A stretch of DNA of 64,000 bases from an uncultured bacterium (lineage in GTDB: Bacteria > Bacteroidota > Bacteroidia > Chitinophagales > CAIODY01). The DNA lies in NCBI GenBank assembly GCA_903857255.1, contig CAIODY010000081.1:1-64000 (forward strand), in the 5' to 3' direction. Below are positions 46,150-54,902 of this stretch, piece after piece (the first letter of the stretch is position 1; every line of letters begins with the position of its first letter). The notes below the pieces were generated by a model, which was given only the letters and a program-made list of their open reading frames with translations, ran no database searches and had not been told where the DNA came from. A program made the translations under genes and the position numbers.

Positions 46150-49100
46150 TTACACCACCACATTAATCATTCTGCCTTTTACAAAAATGAATTTCTTCAT
46201 AGGTTTGCCTTCCATAAATTTCTGAATAGTAGCATCCGCTAATACAGTAGTTTCTATATCTTTTGCATCAGCATCTAACGCAAACTCCATATTGATACGC
46301 GTTTTGCCGTTGATAGCAATGGGATAACTGAATGAATTTTCAACCAAATATTTTTCATCGTGGGTTGGAAATGGCGCATCAATCACACTGTTTTTGTTGC
46401 CGATTTCCTTCCACAAATATTCAGTGATGAATGGCGCAAATGGATTTAATAAAACGAGCAAAGGCTCTAAAATGCTGCGTTTGTTGCATTTCATCGCTTG
46501 CAATTCGTTTACACAAATCATAAACTGACTAACGCAAGTATTGTAAGCCAACTTCTGAATATCGGCATCAATTTTTTTGATGGTTTGGTGCAAGATTTTT
46601 AATTCTTCGTTCGTTGGTTCTGCATCGCTCAAAGTCAATTTATCTTCGGTAAAAAATAAATTCCAAAACTTGCGTAAGAAGCGACTTACGCCTTCAATGC
46701 CTTTGGTATCCCAAGGTTTGCTTAATTCTATTGGGCCTAAAAACATTTCATACATACGGAAAGTATCAGCACCGTATTGAGCAATCATGTCATCTGGATT
46801 GACAACATTGTATTTCGATTTGCTCATTTTTTCGACAACTGGAAGTAATTCAACTTTGTCTTCTGAAATTTCAAAGGCTTCAATTCCTAACTTTGAACAA
46901 ATTTCTTTCGTTAGAAAATTGACATTACCAAATCTTGGATGCGTATTCTTTAACTCCTGTAATTTTTCTTTTGTCAAATAATACTTACCTCCATTAAATT
47001 CAGCAAAATCAATTGGAATATGAATTAGAATATCATCTACTGGCAATTTTTCCAAGAATCCTTTATCGATAAATACAGAAATTATATTTTCAACTTTATT
47101 TGAATCAGGATTATAAATACCTCCATCAAAACTAATACTAGGTATGTTACGAACCATCATACTAATCCCTTGTATCATCCCCTGATTCACCATTTTCTTA
47201 AATGGCTCATCGAAATTGATGAAACCTAAGTCGTGCAATACTTTCGTCCACATACGGCTGTACAACAAATGCCCAACTGCATGTTCGCTACCTCCATTAT
47301 AAAAATCAACAGCACCCCAGTATTTCATCGCTTCTTCATTCACAAATGCTTTGTCTTCTTGCGGACTCATATAACGCAAGAAATACCAACTGCTGCCAGC
47401 ATAACCAGGCATGGTGTTGGTTTCTAAGTTTTTGTCCGTCCATTCTTTTATGTTTGCTAAAGGTCCTTGTCCTTCGGGGCCAGGCGAATACGAAGCCACA
47501 TGTGGCAAGGCTAAAGGTAATTCATTTTCGGGTAAAGTTTTCGCAATTCCGTTTTCATAATAAATTGGGAAAGGCTCACCCCAATAGCGTTGGCGGCTGA
47601 ATCCTGCATCTCTCATGCGGAAATTTATTTTTCGTTGCCCAATATTTTTTGCTTTAATTTCTTGCAATATTTTTTGTGTGGCAGTTTTGTAATCCATGCC
47701 ATTTAAAAAATCGCTGTTGCACAATGTTGCTGTTTTTTCTTCGTAACATTTTTCAGCAATATCGATGCCTTCAAAAATATTAGGTTTGTCAATTTCAAAA
47801 TGAGTAGCAAAAGCATAATCACGGCTATCGCCAGCCGGCACCGCCATGATAGCGCCTGTACCATAACCATTCAACACATATTCGCTAACATAGATGGGAA
47901 GCGGTTTTTGAGTGAATGGATGCAAAGCAAAAGCACCCGTAAAACAACCTGTAATTTTCTTTTCAGCCATGCGTTCCAAATCGCTGCGGCTTTTTACATA
48001 AGCCACATATTTTTCGATTTCAGCTTTTTGTTCGGCAGTTGTAATTTGATTGACCAAATCATTTTCGGGCGCAACAACCATGAACGAACAACCGAAAATT
48101 GTATCAGGACGGGTTGTGAAAACTTCTACTGACCTCACCCCATTGGAAAGATTGAAACTTGTGCCAGCCTCATTTGACCTCACCCCCTGCCCCCTCTCCA
48201 AAGGAGAGGGGGTGGTTGCCTCCGATTGTAATGCTGTTTTTATTTTTTGAATTACGACTTGTAAATTATTTTTTACTTCCTCATTTGTAAATCGAATAAC
48301 CTTGAAACCAGCCAAATTCAAGGCTTCTGTTCTGATTGCATCTTCCTCTTTTTGTTTGAGGTGAACTTCTCCATCAATTTCTATCACTAATTTTTTCTCA
48401 ATGCAAACAAAGTCAACAATGAATTTTTCAATGGCATGTTGCCTGCGAATTTTAAAACCCAACTGATTATTTCTAACAGCTTCCCAAATTATTTCTTCGG
48501 TTTCAGTTTGATTTTTTCTCAACTCACGAGCAATTGGTTTTAATGCTTCAAATGTTTTAGCATCTGTAGTTTCATAACCATAAGGTTCAGTATTTGAAGG
48601 CGATTGTATTGCCCCCTCTCCTTTGGAGAGGGTTGGGGTGAGGTCAAAACGAATTGATGCTCCTTCACTTCTTCCAATCCAATTGCGTTGCATTTCTTTC
48701 ATAGGTTCGCTCCAGTCAAGCGTTTCAAGTCCTTGTAATAATCTATCGGCATATTCAGTAATTCTTAAAAACCACTGACGCATTTTCTTTTTCACCACAG
48801 GATGTCCGCCACGTTCGCTAACACCATTCACCACTTCATCATTCGCCAACACAGTTCCTAAAGCTTCACACCAATTCACTTCCGCATCAGCCAGATAAGC
48901 CAGACGGAATTGCATTAAAATATCAGCTTGTTGCTTTTCTGAAAATGATTTCCATTCAGCTGCTGAAAAACTATTTTCGATTTTTGATTTTTGATTTTTG
49001 ATTGAACAGCCAATAGTTTCAAACTTTGAAATCAAAGTAGAAATATGTTCTGCTTTGTTGGTTTCTGGATTGTACCATGAATTAAAAATTTGTAAGAAAA

Positions 49101-49512
49101 TCCACTGTGTCCATTTGTAATATTTTGGGTCGGAAGTTTTGAATTCACGGCTCCAATCGTAACTCAAACCAATTTTATCTAACTGCTCACGATAACGGGC
49201 AATATTTTTTTCGGTTGTAACCGCAGGATGCTGACCAGTTTCAATAGCATATTGTTCGGCAGGTAATCCAAAGGCATCATAACCCATTGGGTGCAATACA
49301 TTGAAGCCTTTATGGCGCTTGTATCGAGCATAAATATCAGAAGCAATGTAGCCCAGTGGATGCCCTACGTGCAAGCCTGCGCCGCTTGGATAAGGAAACA
49401 TTTCGAGCACATAATATTTGGGTTTATCGCTTTTGTTTTCAACACGATAAATATTTTTTACAGCCCAAAGCTTTTTTACTTCTTGTTCAATATTTGCAAA
49501 ATTCAATTTCAT
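46150..49512 (-). CDS. leuS: Leucyl-tRNA synthetase with in-frame DUF559 insertion
   Basis: A class I synthetase that charges tRNA-Leu. HVGH is at residues 48-51, KMSKS at 895-899, and the editing (CP1) domain begins with VEVFTTRPDTIFGC. The protein is 1120 residues, whereas most Bacteroidota LeuRS have about 920-960. The excess is mainly residues ~290-446, a foreign DUF559 endonuclease domain framed by inverted repeats, inserted between GRSEGASIRF and the editing domain. A smaller in-frame low-complexity stretch (SIKNQKSKIENS, a 7-bp repeat) lies near residues 172-180. All synthetase motifs are intact, so the enzyme is presumably active with the extra domain. No other leuS is in the window. 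Confidence 0.95.
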   Translation of the reverse strand: MKLNFANIEQEVKKLWAVKNIYRVENKSDKPKYYVLEMFPYPSGAGLHVGHPLGYIASDIYARYKRHKGFNVLHPMGYDAFGLPAEQYAIETGQHPAVTTEKNIARYREQLDKIGLSYDWSREFKTSDPKYYKWTQWIFLQIFNSWYNPETNKAEHISTLISKFETIGCSIKNQKSKIENSFSAAEWKSFSEKQQADILMQFRLAYLADAEVNWCEALGTVLANDEVVNGVSERGGHPVVKKKMRQWFLRITEYADRLLQGLETLDWSEPMKEMQRNWIGRSEGASIRFDLTPTLSKGEGAIQSPSNTEPYGYETTDAKTFEALKPIARELRKNQTETEEIIWEAVRNNQLGFKIRRQHAIEKFIVDFVCIEKKLVIEIDGEVHLKQKEEDAIRTEALNLAGFKVIRFTNEEVKNNLQVVIQKIKTALQSEATTPSPLERGQGVRSNEAGTSFNLSNGVRSVEVFTTRPDTIFGCSFMVVAPENDLVNQITTAEQKAEIEKYVAYVKSRSDLERMAEKKITGCFTGAFALHPFTQKPLPIYVSEYVLNGYGTGAIMAVPAGDSRDYAFATHFEIDKPNIFEGIDIAEKCYEEKTATLCNSDFLNGMDYKTATQKILQEIKAKNIGQRKINFRMRDAGFSRQRYWGEPFPIYYENGIAKTLPENELPLALPHVASYSPGPEGQGPLANIKEWTDKNLETNTMPGYAGSSWYFLRYMSPQEDKAFVNEEAMKYWGAVDFYNGGSEHAVGHLLYSRMWTKVLHDLGFINFDEPFKKMVNQGMIQGISMMVRNIPSISFDGGIYNPDSNKVENIISVFIDKGFLEKLPVDDILIHIPIDFAEFNGGKYYLTKEKLQELKNTHPRFGNVNFLTKEICSKLGIEAFEISEDKVELLPVVEKMSKSKYNVVNPDDMIAQYGADTFRMYEMFLGPIELSKPWDTKGIEGVSRFLRKFWNLFFTEDKLTLSDAEPTNEELKILHQTIKKIDADIQKLAYNTCVSQFMICVNELQAMKCNKRSILEPLLVLLNPFAPFITEYLWKEIGNKNSVIDAPFPTHDEKYLVENSFSYPIAINGKTRINMEFALDADAKDIETTVLADATIQKFMEGKPMKKFIFVKGRMINVVV
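48175..48646 (-). mobile_element. DUF559 endonuclease element inside leuS
   Basis: A 472-bp segment with inverted ends TGACCTCACCCC/GGGGTGAGGTCA, each followed inward by a self-complementary CCCTCTCC-(AAA/TTT)-GGAGAGGG block. In frame with leuS it encodes a complete DUF559 (PD-(D/E)xK, Vsr-like) domain: LKPIARELRKNQTETEEIIWEA, FKIRRQHAIEKFIVDF with D367, VIEIDGEVH with E378 and D380, and FKVIRFTNEEVKNNLQVV. The inverted ends are translated as LTPTLSKGEG and PLERGQGVRS. There are no intein splicing motifs. A further partial copy of the end, TGACCTCACCCC, is at 48130-48141, so the true left end could be there. Confidence 0.8.
48979..49004. repeat. 7-bp repeat within leuS
   Basis: Plus-strand GATTTTT repeated three times plus a partial copy, translated on the minus strand as part of SIKNQKSKIENS. 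Being a multiple of seven it keeps frame only with its flanks. Similar short A/T repeats are common between genes in Bacteroidota. Confidence 0.75.
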
Positions 49513-49532
49513 TAGTGTTCAATAAATTTTTG

Positions 49533-49540
49533 CGAAGATA
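49533..49540 (-). promoter_or_regulatory. Probable -7 promoter element for leuS
   Basis: Minus-strand TATCTTCG differs from TAnnTTTG at one position and lies 20 bases before the leuS ATG. Confidence 0.4.
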
Positions 49541-49571
49541 AAAAAATGAAAGCACAAGACGAGCGCAGATT

Positions 49572-50552
49572 TTACTCTATCAACTCATAATTTTTCAGCA
49601 CTCTCCAACCATAAATTCCGTTGGCAAATGTGAATTTAATTTTGCTGTAAGGTCTTGTCCTATCAGGGTCGGGGAAGAAACGGATGAAAGTAAATTCATC
49701 GTAAGCATTGTTTGCTAATTGCATCATCGAGCCACGTTGCATGGTAAATTCATATTGTTCATCTACAGCATTAAAACTGATGTAAAAATTAGTTACAAAA
49801 AGTGCGTTCGCTAATAATGGTGCAATGCCAACCAACAAAAGCAACAACGAAATTTTCACTTTTTGCTTAAAATAAAATTGCCATAATGCGCCGCAAATAC
49901 TAATGGATAGTACATAAAATAGCAAAATGAATTTCATGTCAATCATCGTAACTAATGCGTAATTCCAAAATAAAAACAGATTAATTGCTGATAGCCAAAA
50001 CAATTTAAAGTGTTCAAATTTGTTCAAAAAAGAAAATGAAATCTTGAATCGTTCCCAATGCAATTTTTTTCGTAGCGACCAACCAATGAATAAATACGGC
50101 GAAAAAAACAGCAACAAAATTGCCGCAGGAATCAATGCCGGCAAGCCATACCATTTGAAAAAGAAAATCGGGATGGCGATGGGTAAAAAAATTGAAACAA
50201 AAAATCCGAAATGGTCGAGCAAAATATTCATCGAATTCAAATAGCGATAATCATCTGAATTGATGTATTCTTCATAACGCATTTGTGCTTGCCTCTCGGC
50301 TTCTGCATTGGCTTTCCGCTTTTCTTCTTGCATCCAATTTTCATAAGAAGAATTATTAAATGCTGACGGATTTTTTTTGTGCTTGATTAAAATTTGATAG
50401 GCTTCATTCAGCAAAATAAAATGCTGATGTGCATCAGGGTGCGAATTAATGTCAGGATGGAATTGTTTGGCTTTGATGCGATAAGCTTTGGTGATTTGCT
50501 CAATGGTAGCAGATTCTGAAAGCTCTAATATTTTGTAGTATTGATGCAGCAA
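49572..50552 (-). CDS. Membrane protein with N-terminal J domain
   Basis: A 326-residue protein. Residues ~4-62 are a DnaJ domain (DYYKIL-type start YYKILELSESATIEQITKAYRIKAKQ, with the HPD motif in KQFHPDIN). A charged helix (NWMQEEKRKANAEAERQAQMRYEE) follows, then about five hydrophobic segments. It would recruit DnaK to the membrane. The third gene of a sigma factor/anti-sigma operon, 9 bases after the second. Confidence 0.88.
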   Translation of the reverse strand: MLHQYYKILELSESATIEQITKAYRIKAKQFHPDINSHPDAHQHFILLNEAYQILIKHKKNPSAFNNSSYENWMQEEKRKANAEAERQAQMRYEEYINSDDYRYLNSMNILLDHFGFFVSIFLPIAIPIFFFKWYGLPALIPAAILLLFFSPYLFIGWSLRKKLHWERFKISFSFLNKFEHFKLFWLSAINLFLFWNYALVTMIDMKFILLFYVLSISICGALWQFYFKQKVKISLLLLLVGIAPLLANALFVTNFYISFNAVDEQYEFTMQRGSMMQLANNAYDEFTFIRFFPDPDRTRPYSKIKFTFANGIYGWRVLKNYELIE

Positions 50553-50561
50553 AGCGATGAA

Positions 50562-51701
50562 TTATTTCTGCAAACCATCTAATTGTTGTTGTGCTTCGGT
50601 TTTGTATTTTCCATTTTCCGAAACAATTTGCTCAAACAAATTTTTTGCTGTGAGTTCATCTTCAATTTTTAAATGCGATAATGCTTTTTGATAACGAGCA
50701 TCATCAAACCAATCCTGATTGTTGCTAAGCATAATGGCATCAAATTGTTTGATGGCTTCAATGTACTTGCCAGCTTGCATGTAGCTCATTCCCAAATAAT
50801 ATTTTGCTTGAAAATTTGTAGGTTCTTTAGCCACCACATTATTCAATGATGAAATTGCTTTCACAAAATTTTTAGCATTGTATTGCTTCAAACCTTCAGT
50901 TTCATCAGGGTTTTGAGGTATTGCGATTTTTTTTGCTGCCACATTTTCATTATTCACATTGTTGTAGTTCGCCGATGGAATAGATGCAGATGGCGATGAC
51001 AACGATTTCATTTTTGATGTAGATTTTAATTCTTCATCAGCACTTATCGCTACTTCATTTTTTGAATTTGCTGCTACATTATTTTTCGATAAAACTTCCG
51101 CAGCATCTTTGTCTAATGCAGCAACGGTTTGTTCTTCAGGCTTTTTTGTAGAGTCTATTTCAGCGTTAGCAGATTCAGAAAGTGGCGTAATATCTTCAGT
51201 GGCAGTGGCTGTTGATGAATAAATATTATCGGCATTTTTTTCTTTGATAATCGTAATGGTATCTTTCCTTTCATCTTTTTTCAGCATCGCTAAATTGCTC
51301 ACTTTCGAACTTAAATCTTGAATATTTTTTGCTACATTCTCAAATCGAGTATGCAAAAACCAATCGAAATAAATTCCTGAAAGCAAAATTAAAAATAACA
51401 CCGAAGCCGCCACAGCAATGATTTTCCAAGGCGAATAAAAAATATGTTTGCGGCTATTATATTTTACTCTACGTTTGATTTGACGATTTAAAATTGCTAC
51501 TTCATTTTGATATTCAGCAAAATTGGCTTGCTTCAATCCTTCCACTGCATCGCTACAAAACTCACATTCCAACAAATGATTTTCAACATTTCGTTTTTCA
51601 ATTGGCGACAAAACATTTTGCACATACAGTTTCATTTGCTCGGGTGTTAAGCATTTGCCACTGTCGTTAAACAAATTTTCATATTTTATTTCGTTTGCCA
51701 T
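50562..51701 (-). CDS. Anti-sigma-like zinc-finger membrane protein with TPRs
   Basis: A 379-residue protein. The N-terminus has a zf-HC2-like segment (LTPEQMKLYVQNVLSPIEKRN then HLLECEFCSDAV), typical of anti-sigma factors. One membrane span lies near residues 91-112, then a low-complexity Ser/Asn/Ala region and a C-terminal TPR part (YNAKNFVKAISSLNNV, AKYYLGMSYMQAGKYIEAIKQF). It starts 1 base after the ECF sigma gene, so it most likely holds that sigma factor at the membrane. Confidence 0.85.
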   Translation of the reverse strand: MANEIKYENLFNDSGKCLTPEQMKLYVQNVLSPIEKRNVENHLLECEFCSDAVEGLKQANFAEYQNEVAILNRQIKRRVKYNSRKHIFYSPWKIIAVAASVLFLILLSGIYFDWFLHTRFENVAKNIQDLSSKVSNLAMLKKDERKDTITIIKEKNADNIYSSTATATEDITPLSESANAEIDSTKKPEEQTVAALDKDAAEVLSKNNVAANSKNEVAISADEELKSTSKMKSLSSPSASIPSANYNNVNNENVAAKKIAIPQNPDETEGLKQYNAKNFVKAISSLNNVVAKEPTNFQAKYYLGMSYMQAGKYIEAIKQFDAIMLSNNQDWFDDARYQKALSHLKIEDELTAKNLFEQIVSENGKYKTEAQQQLDGLQK

Positions 51702-51702
51702 T

Positions 51703-52302
51703 TTATTTGAATCGTTCGCCTGCTTTACTTTGATTTTTTTCTAAAATAATTTTCAAATTTCGTTTACCATTTTGAATATAACTTTTCACCTGCATCATTG
51801 TAAATCCAGTAGCATCAACAATTTCCTGGTAGCATTTATTTTTTAGATAAAATAATTCAACACAAGTTTTTTGTTGTTCATTCAATTCATTTAATGCAGT
51901 GTACAATTCTTTTTCTTCATTTTCCGATTGCGTATAAAGATGAATTGCTTCGTCATTTTCCACAAAATTATCGCTGATGGGTTTCAGCAAATCTAAAGGC
52001 ACATGATTTTCATTTTTCTTGCGAAGCTGCATCAGGCAATGGTTTTTGGTAACCATATACAACCACGATTTGAAATATTGCACTTCATGTTTTCGCAAAT
52101 CAATCAACAATTTTTCAAAAATATCCATTACCGCATCGCGGCTTTCGGCTTCATTTTTCAAATATTTGAAACAAGTACCTAACACAAGATGGGTGTAGCG
52201 TTGATACAATTCGGCAAAGAAAACGTGGTCGCCTGTACTTTTATATTGCAGCACCAATTCAATGTCGCTTAGTTGTTCGATATGAATGTGATGATTGGGC
52301 AA
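51703..52302 (-). CDS. ECF-type RNA polymerase sigma factor
   Basis: A 199-residue sigma-70 family protein. Region 2 covers FFAELYQRYTHLVLGTCFKYL to MDIFEKLL and FKSWLYMVTKNHCLMQLRK. Region 4 covers LNELNEQQKTCVELFYLKNKCYQEIVDATGFTMMQVKSYIQNGKRNLKI. The start is TTG (complement 52300-52302), 14 bases after a TACATTTG element. It heads a sigma/anti-sigma/J-domain operon. Confidence 0.93.
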   Translation of the reverse strand: MPNHHIHIEQLSDIELVLQYKSTGDHVFFAELYQRYTHLVLGTCFKYLKNEAESRDAVMDIFEKLLIDLRKHEVQYFKSWLYMVTKNHCLMQLRKKNENHVPLDLLKPISDNFVENDEAIHLYTQSENEEKELYTALNELNEQQKTCVELFYLKNKCYQEIVDATGFTMMQVKSYIQNGKRNLKIILEKNQSKAGERFK

Positions 52303-52316
52303 TGAATAGTTTTGTG

Positions 52317-52324
52317 CAAATGTA
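52317..52324 (-). promoter_or_regulatory. Bacteroidota -7 promoter element for the ECF sigma operon
   Basis: Minus-strand TACATTTG matches TAnnTTTG, 14 bases before the TTG start of the sigma gene, leaving only a very short leader. Confidence 0.55.
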
Positions 52325-52554
52325 ATTGGAAAAATCTAATGACCATTTGCAAACATACTTAATTAAATATTAAAACACATAGACACATAGGATTGAAACA
52401 GTTGCTGGTAGCTCGTTTCTTGTTGTTAGTTGATACAGCTATGTTTAAAAATTTATTTTTCTGAGTCCCTCTTACTTTTATCCAAGATTAACTTTAGTGC
52501 AACAATAGTCAATGCTTCGCATTGTATGCTATTGTGCCTATGTGTTGAAAAAAA

Positions 52555-53259
52555 TCAGATGTCGCCCAAAGTTGGTCGCAACACAATATCTTCAACTAAG
52601 GATGAATCGGACAATTGATAAGCATTGAATACAACCGAAGCTACATCACTTGTCATAATAAATCTTTCTTTCAGCAAATCAGTTCCTTTCCACGAATCGG
52701 TTAAAACCGCGCCTGGATAAATGGTGGTTACTCTGATGCCTTTATCTTTCAATTCTTCTCTTAAATTTTTTGAAAATCCGGTGAGTGCAAATTTAGTAAT
52801 GCTATAACTTCCACCATTTTCATAAGCCTGCAAACCTGCTACACTACTCATGTTGAAGATATAACCAGATTTTTGTTGTAGCATATTTGGCAAAAAATAA
52901 CGAGTGATTTCGTAAGCACTTAGCACATTGGTTTGCCATAAAAATTCTAATCTTCCTTCGGGTTCATCAGCAATATTTCCGGGTAAAAATGTACCAGCAT
53001 TGTTTACTAAAACGTCAATTGTTTTGAAATGATTTAAAACTTTTTTGCAAAAATTTTCTCTCTCATTTTTATTACTCACATCAGCTGAAACACACAGCAC
53101 ATCAATAGTTGCATTGATTTTTAATAAATCATTTTTGGTTTGTTGCAATTCATTTTCATTTCTGGCGCAAATAGCCAAATTAAAATTTTCTTTGGCAAAT
53201 TTTTCGGCGATAGCTTTTCCAATTCCTTTTGAAGCCCCAGTAATAACGGCAGTTTTCAT
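52555..53259 (-). CDS. Short-chain dehydrogenase/reductase
   Basis: A 234-residue NAD(P)-dependent Rossmann enzyme. TGASKGIGKAIAEKF is the cofactor loop, NNAG follows, and the catalytic Ser lies in FNMSSVAG with YSITK as the Tyr-x3-Lys pair. The basic residues of the loop (K in ASKGIG and CARNENE later) suggest NADPH. The substrate is unknown. Last gene of a ubiA-maf-SDR unit, 15 bases after maf. Confidence 0.92.
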   Translation of the reverse strand: MKTAVITGASKGIGKAIAEKFAKENFNLAICARNENELQQTKNDLLKINATIDVLCVSADVSNKNERENFCKKVLNHFKTIDVLVNNAGTFLPGNIADEPEGRLEFLWQTNVLSAYEITRYFLPNMLQQKSGYIFNMSSVAGLQAYENGGSYSITKFALTGFSKNLREELKDKGIRVTTIYPGAVLTDSWKGTDLLKERFIMTSDVASVVFNAYQLSDSSLVEDIVLRPTLGDI

Positions 53260-53274
53260 GCTAAATTTTATCTT

Positions 53275-53874
53275 TTAAATCAAATTTAATCTTCCTAATT
53301 CACTCATCAATTTACTCACTGGTAAGCCCATCACATTGTAAAAACAACCATTGATTTTTTCTATTCCAATTAAACCAATCCATTCTTGGATGGCGTAAGA
53401 ACCAGCTTTATCAAAGGGTTTGAACTGTGTGATATAAAACTGAATCTGTTCGGGAGTTAATCGTTTGAAAAAAACTTCAGTTTGTTCATTAAAAATACTT
53501 AAAGGCTTTTTTGATTTTGCATCATAAATGCAAACACCAGTAATCACATTGTGTTTGTTGCCCGATAATTTTCGCAACATCTCAAAAGCATGTTGCGCAT
53601 CAGTTGGTTTGCCGATGATTTCACCATTTAATAAAACAATCGTATCTGCACCAATCACAATAGTTTCAGCCTGATTTAAATCAGCCGATGCAATAGCTTT
53701 TTCTTTGGCTAAAGTTTCAGGTATCCAACTTTTTTCCATTTCATGGCGTTGCAACAATTGTTGTGTAATGCCGTCTTCATCCACATTTGCCACTTGAATT
53801 TTAAAATTCAAACCCACTTCTTTCAATAATTGTTGTCGCCTTGGTGAGCCACTTGCTAAAATAAAATCTATCAT
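53275..53874 (-). CDS. maf: Maf family nucleoside triphosphate pyrophosphatase
   Basis: A 199-residue enzyme that hydrolyses non-canonical or modified NTPs (often dTTP/UTP type) to the monophosphate. LASGSPRRQQLLKE is the family signature at the N-terminus, with ETLAKEKA, VIGADTIV and DKAGSYAIQEWIG further on. It begins 3 bases after the prenyltransferase stop. Confidence 0.95.
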   Translation of the reverse strand: MIDFILASGSPRRQQLLKEVGLNFKIQVANVDEDGITQQLLQRHEMEKSWIPETLAKEKAIASADLNQAETIVIGADTIVLLNGEIIGKPTDAQHAFEMLRKLSGNKHNVITGVCIYDAKSKKPLSIFNEQTEVFFKRLTPEQIQFYITQFKPFDKAGSYAIQEWIGLIGIEKINGCFYNVMGLPVSKLMSELGRLNLI

Positions 53875-53877
53875 TTT

Positions 53878-54852
53878 TTAATTGAAATAATTTTGAAACC
53901 ACTGTTGAATAAAAAACATCGAAACAATTCCTGCCAACATCACCACTTTCATCACTGTGCTTAAAACCTTATACTGTTGTGGCTTTTCAGCTTTCCATAA
54001 ACTCAATAAAACAAACAACAAAGGTAATTGCAGCAAAATAGAAACGTAAATATTCCAAGTGTTGAACAGCGAATAAAACATCCGTTGCCGATAAAAATGA
54101 AATTGAAACCAAGCAATGCAACACATTGTAACTGCTATTAAAATCGTAATTAAAAATTTTGCAGCATTCACTGAAAGCCATATTGGCAAAGTGTTACAGC
54201 CAGTTGCTTTATCGCCTTCTATATCCTGTAAATCTTTTAATAATTCTCTTATCCATTGGGTTAAAAATGCAAAAGCAGCAAAAACTAATGTTGCCAATAA
54301 AATAATTTGAACCACCACATCAAACTCGGGTTGACTATTGTAAAAAACAATTGGTTCAAAAAAAATCGGCATCAGCAATGCAATGGCTGAAAGTAAAGCC
54401 ACTGCTATATTTCCGACAATCGGTCGCTTTTTTAATTGCATAGCATACAGCCACAATAAGCCAGCAGCAGCTATTTGCAACGATGCCAAATGCAAACTTC
54501 GGAGTTGATAGGCTACTAAAGTTCCTAAAATTATTCCAATAATATTGATGCTGTAATAAAATTTTGAAGCTTGCGAAAAGCTGATAGTTTGGCTTATGTA
54601 AACCTTATTTGGCTTGTTTATTTTATCAGTTTCTACATCGCAAAAATCGTTGATAATATAACCTGCAGCATTGATGCAGAGCACACTTACCACCAATATC
54701 AAAAACCAAAACTCATTTAGATAAGGCGACAAATGTCCTTCGCCAATCACACAATTTTTCAGCAACGGAATGATAATAAACCATCGTACAGCGTACATGG
54801 CAAAAGCTGTGAGCAATAAATTAATGGGGCGAATCAGTTTTAAATAATTCAT
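53878..54852 (-). CDS. UbiA family prenyltransferase
   Basis: About 324 residues from the ATG at 54852 (MNYLKLIRPINLLLTA); an open frame runs 19 codons further but lacks family similarity and crosses the divergent promoter. There are eight to nine membrane segments. The two Asp-rich motifs are NDFCDVETDKINKP and DLQDIEGDKATG, which bind prenyl diphosphate through magnesium. Bacteroidota homologues are annotated as geranylgeranylglycerol-phosphate geranylgeranyltransferase-like; the acceptor here is not certain. Heads the maf-SDR unit. Confidence 0.9.
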   Translation of the reverse strand: MNYLKLIRPINLLLTAFAMYAVRWFIIIPLLKNCVIGEGHLSPYLNEFWFLILVVSVLCINAAGYIINDFCDVETDKINKPNKVYISQTISFSQASKFYYSINIIGIILGTLVAYQLRSLHLASLQIAAAGLLWLYAMQLKKRPIVGNIAVALLSAIALLMPIFFEPIVFYNSQPEFDVVVQIILLATLVFAAFAFLTQWIRELLKDLQDIEGDKATGCNTLPIWLSVNAAKFLITILIAVTMCCIAWFQFHFYRQRMFYSLFNTWNIYVSILLQLPLLFVLLSLWKAEKPQQYKVLSTVMKVVMLAGIVSMFFIQQWFQNYFN

Positions 54853-54890
54853 AGCGCAATAATACAACTGAAATTTTAGTGTTGAAATTG

Positions 54891-54898
54891 TAAGTTTG
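54891..54898 (+). promoter_or_regulatory. Bacteroidota -7 promoter element
   Basis: TAAGTTTG matches TAnnTTTG but lies only 4 bases before the ATG of the nucleotidyltransferase gene, which would make its mRNA leaderless or nearly so. Confidence 0.45.
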
Positions 54899-54902
54899 CA
54901 AA

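Noticed and set aside
48050-48250. Plus-strand ORF with DLTPCPLSKGEG as a separate gene
   Set aside because: It is the translated inverted-repeat end of the leuS element on the antisense strand; such phrases come from the palindromes.
48175-48646. Intein in LeuRS
   Set aside because: No N-terminal Cys/Ser splice block or C-terminal HN motif at the borders; the borders are inverted DNA repeats and only a DUF559 domain is encoded.
46150-49512. Several antisense ORFs of 60-110 codons across leuS
   Set aside because: They follow the codon shadow of leuS, have no family features and lack start context.
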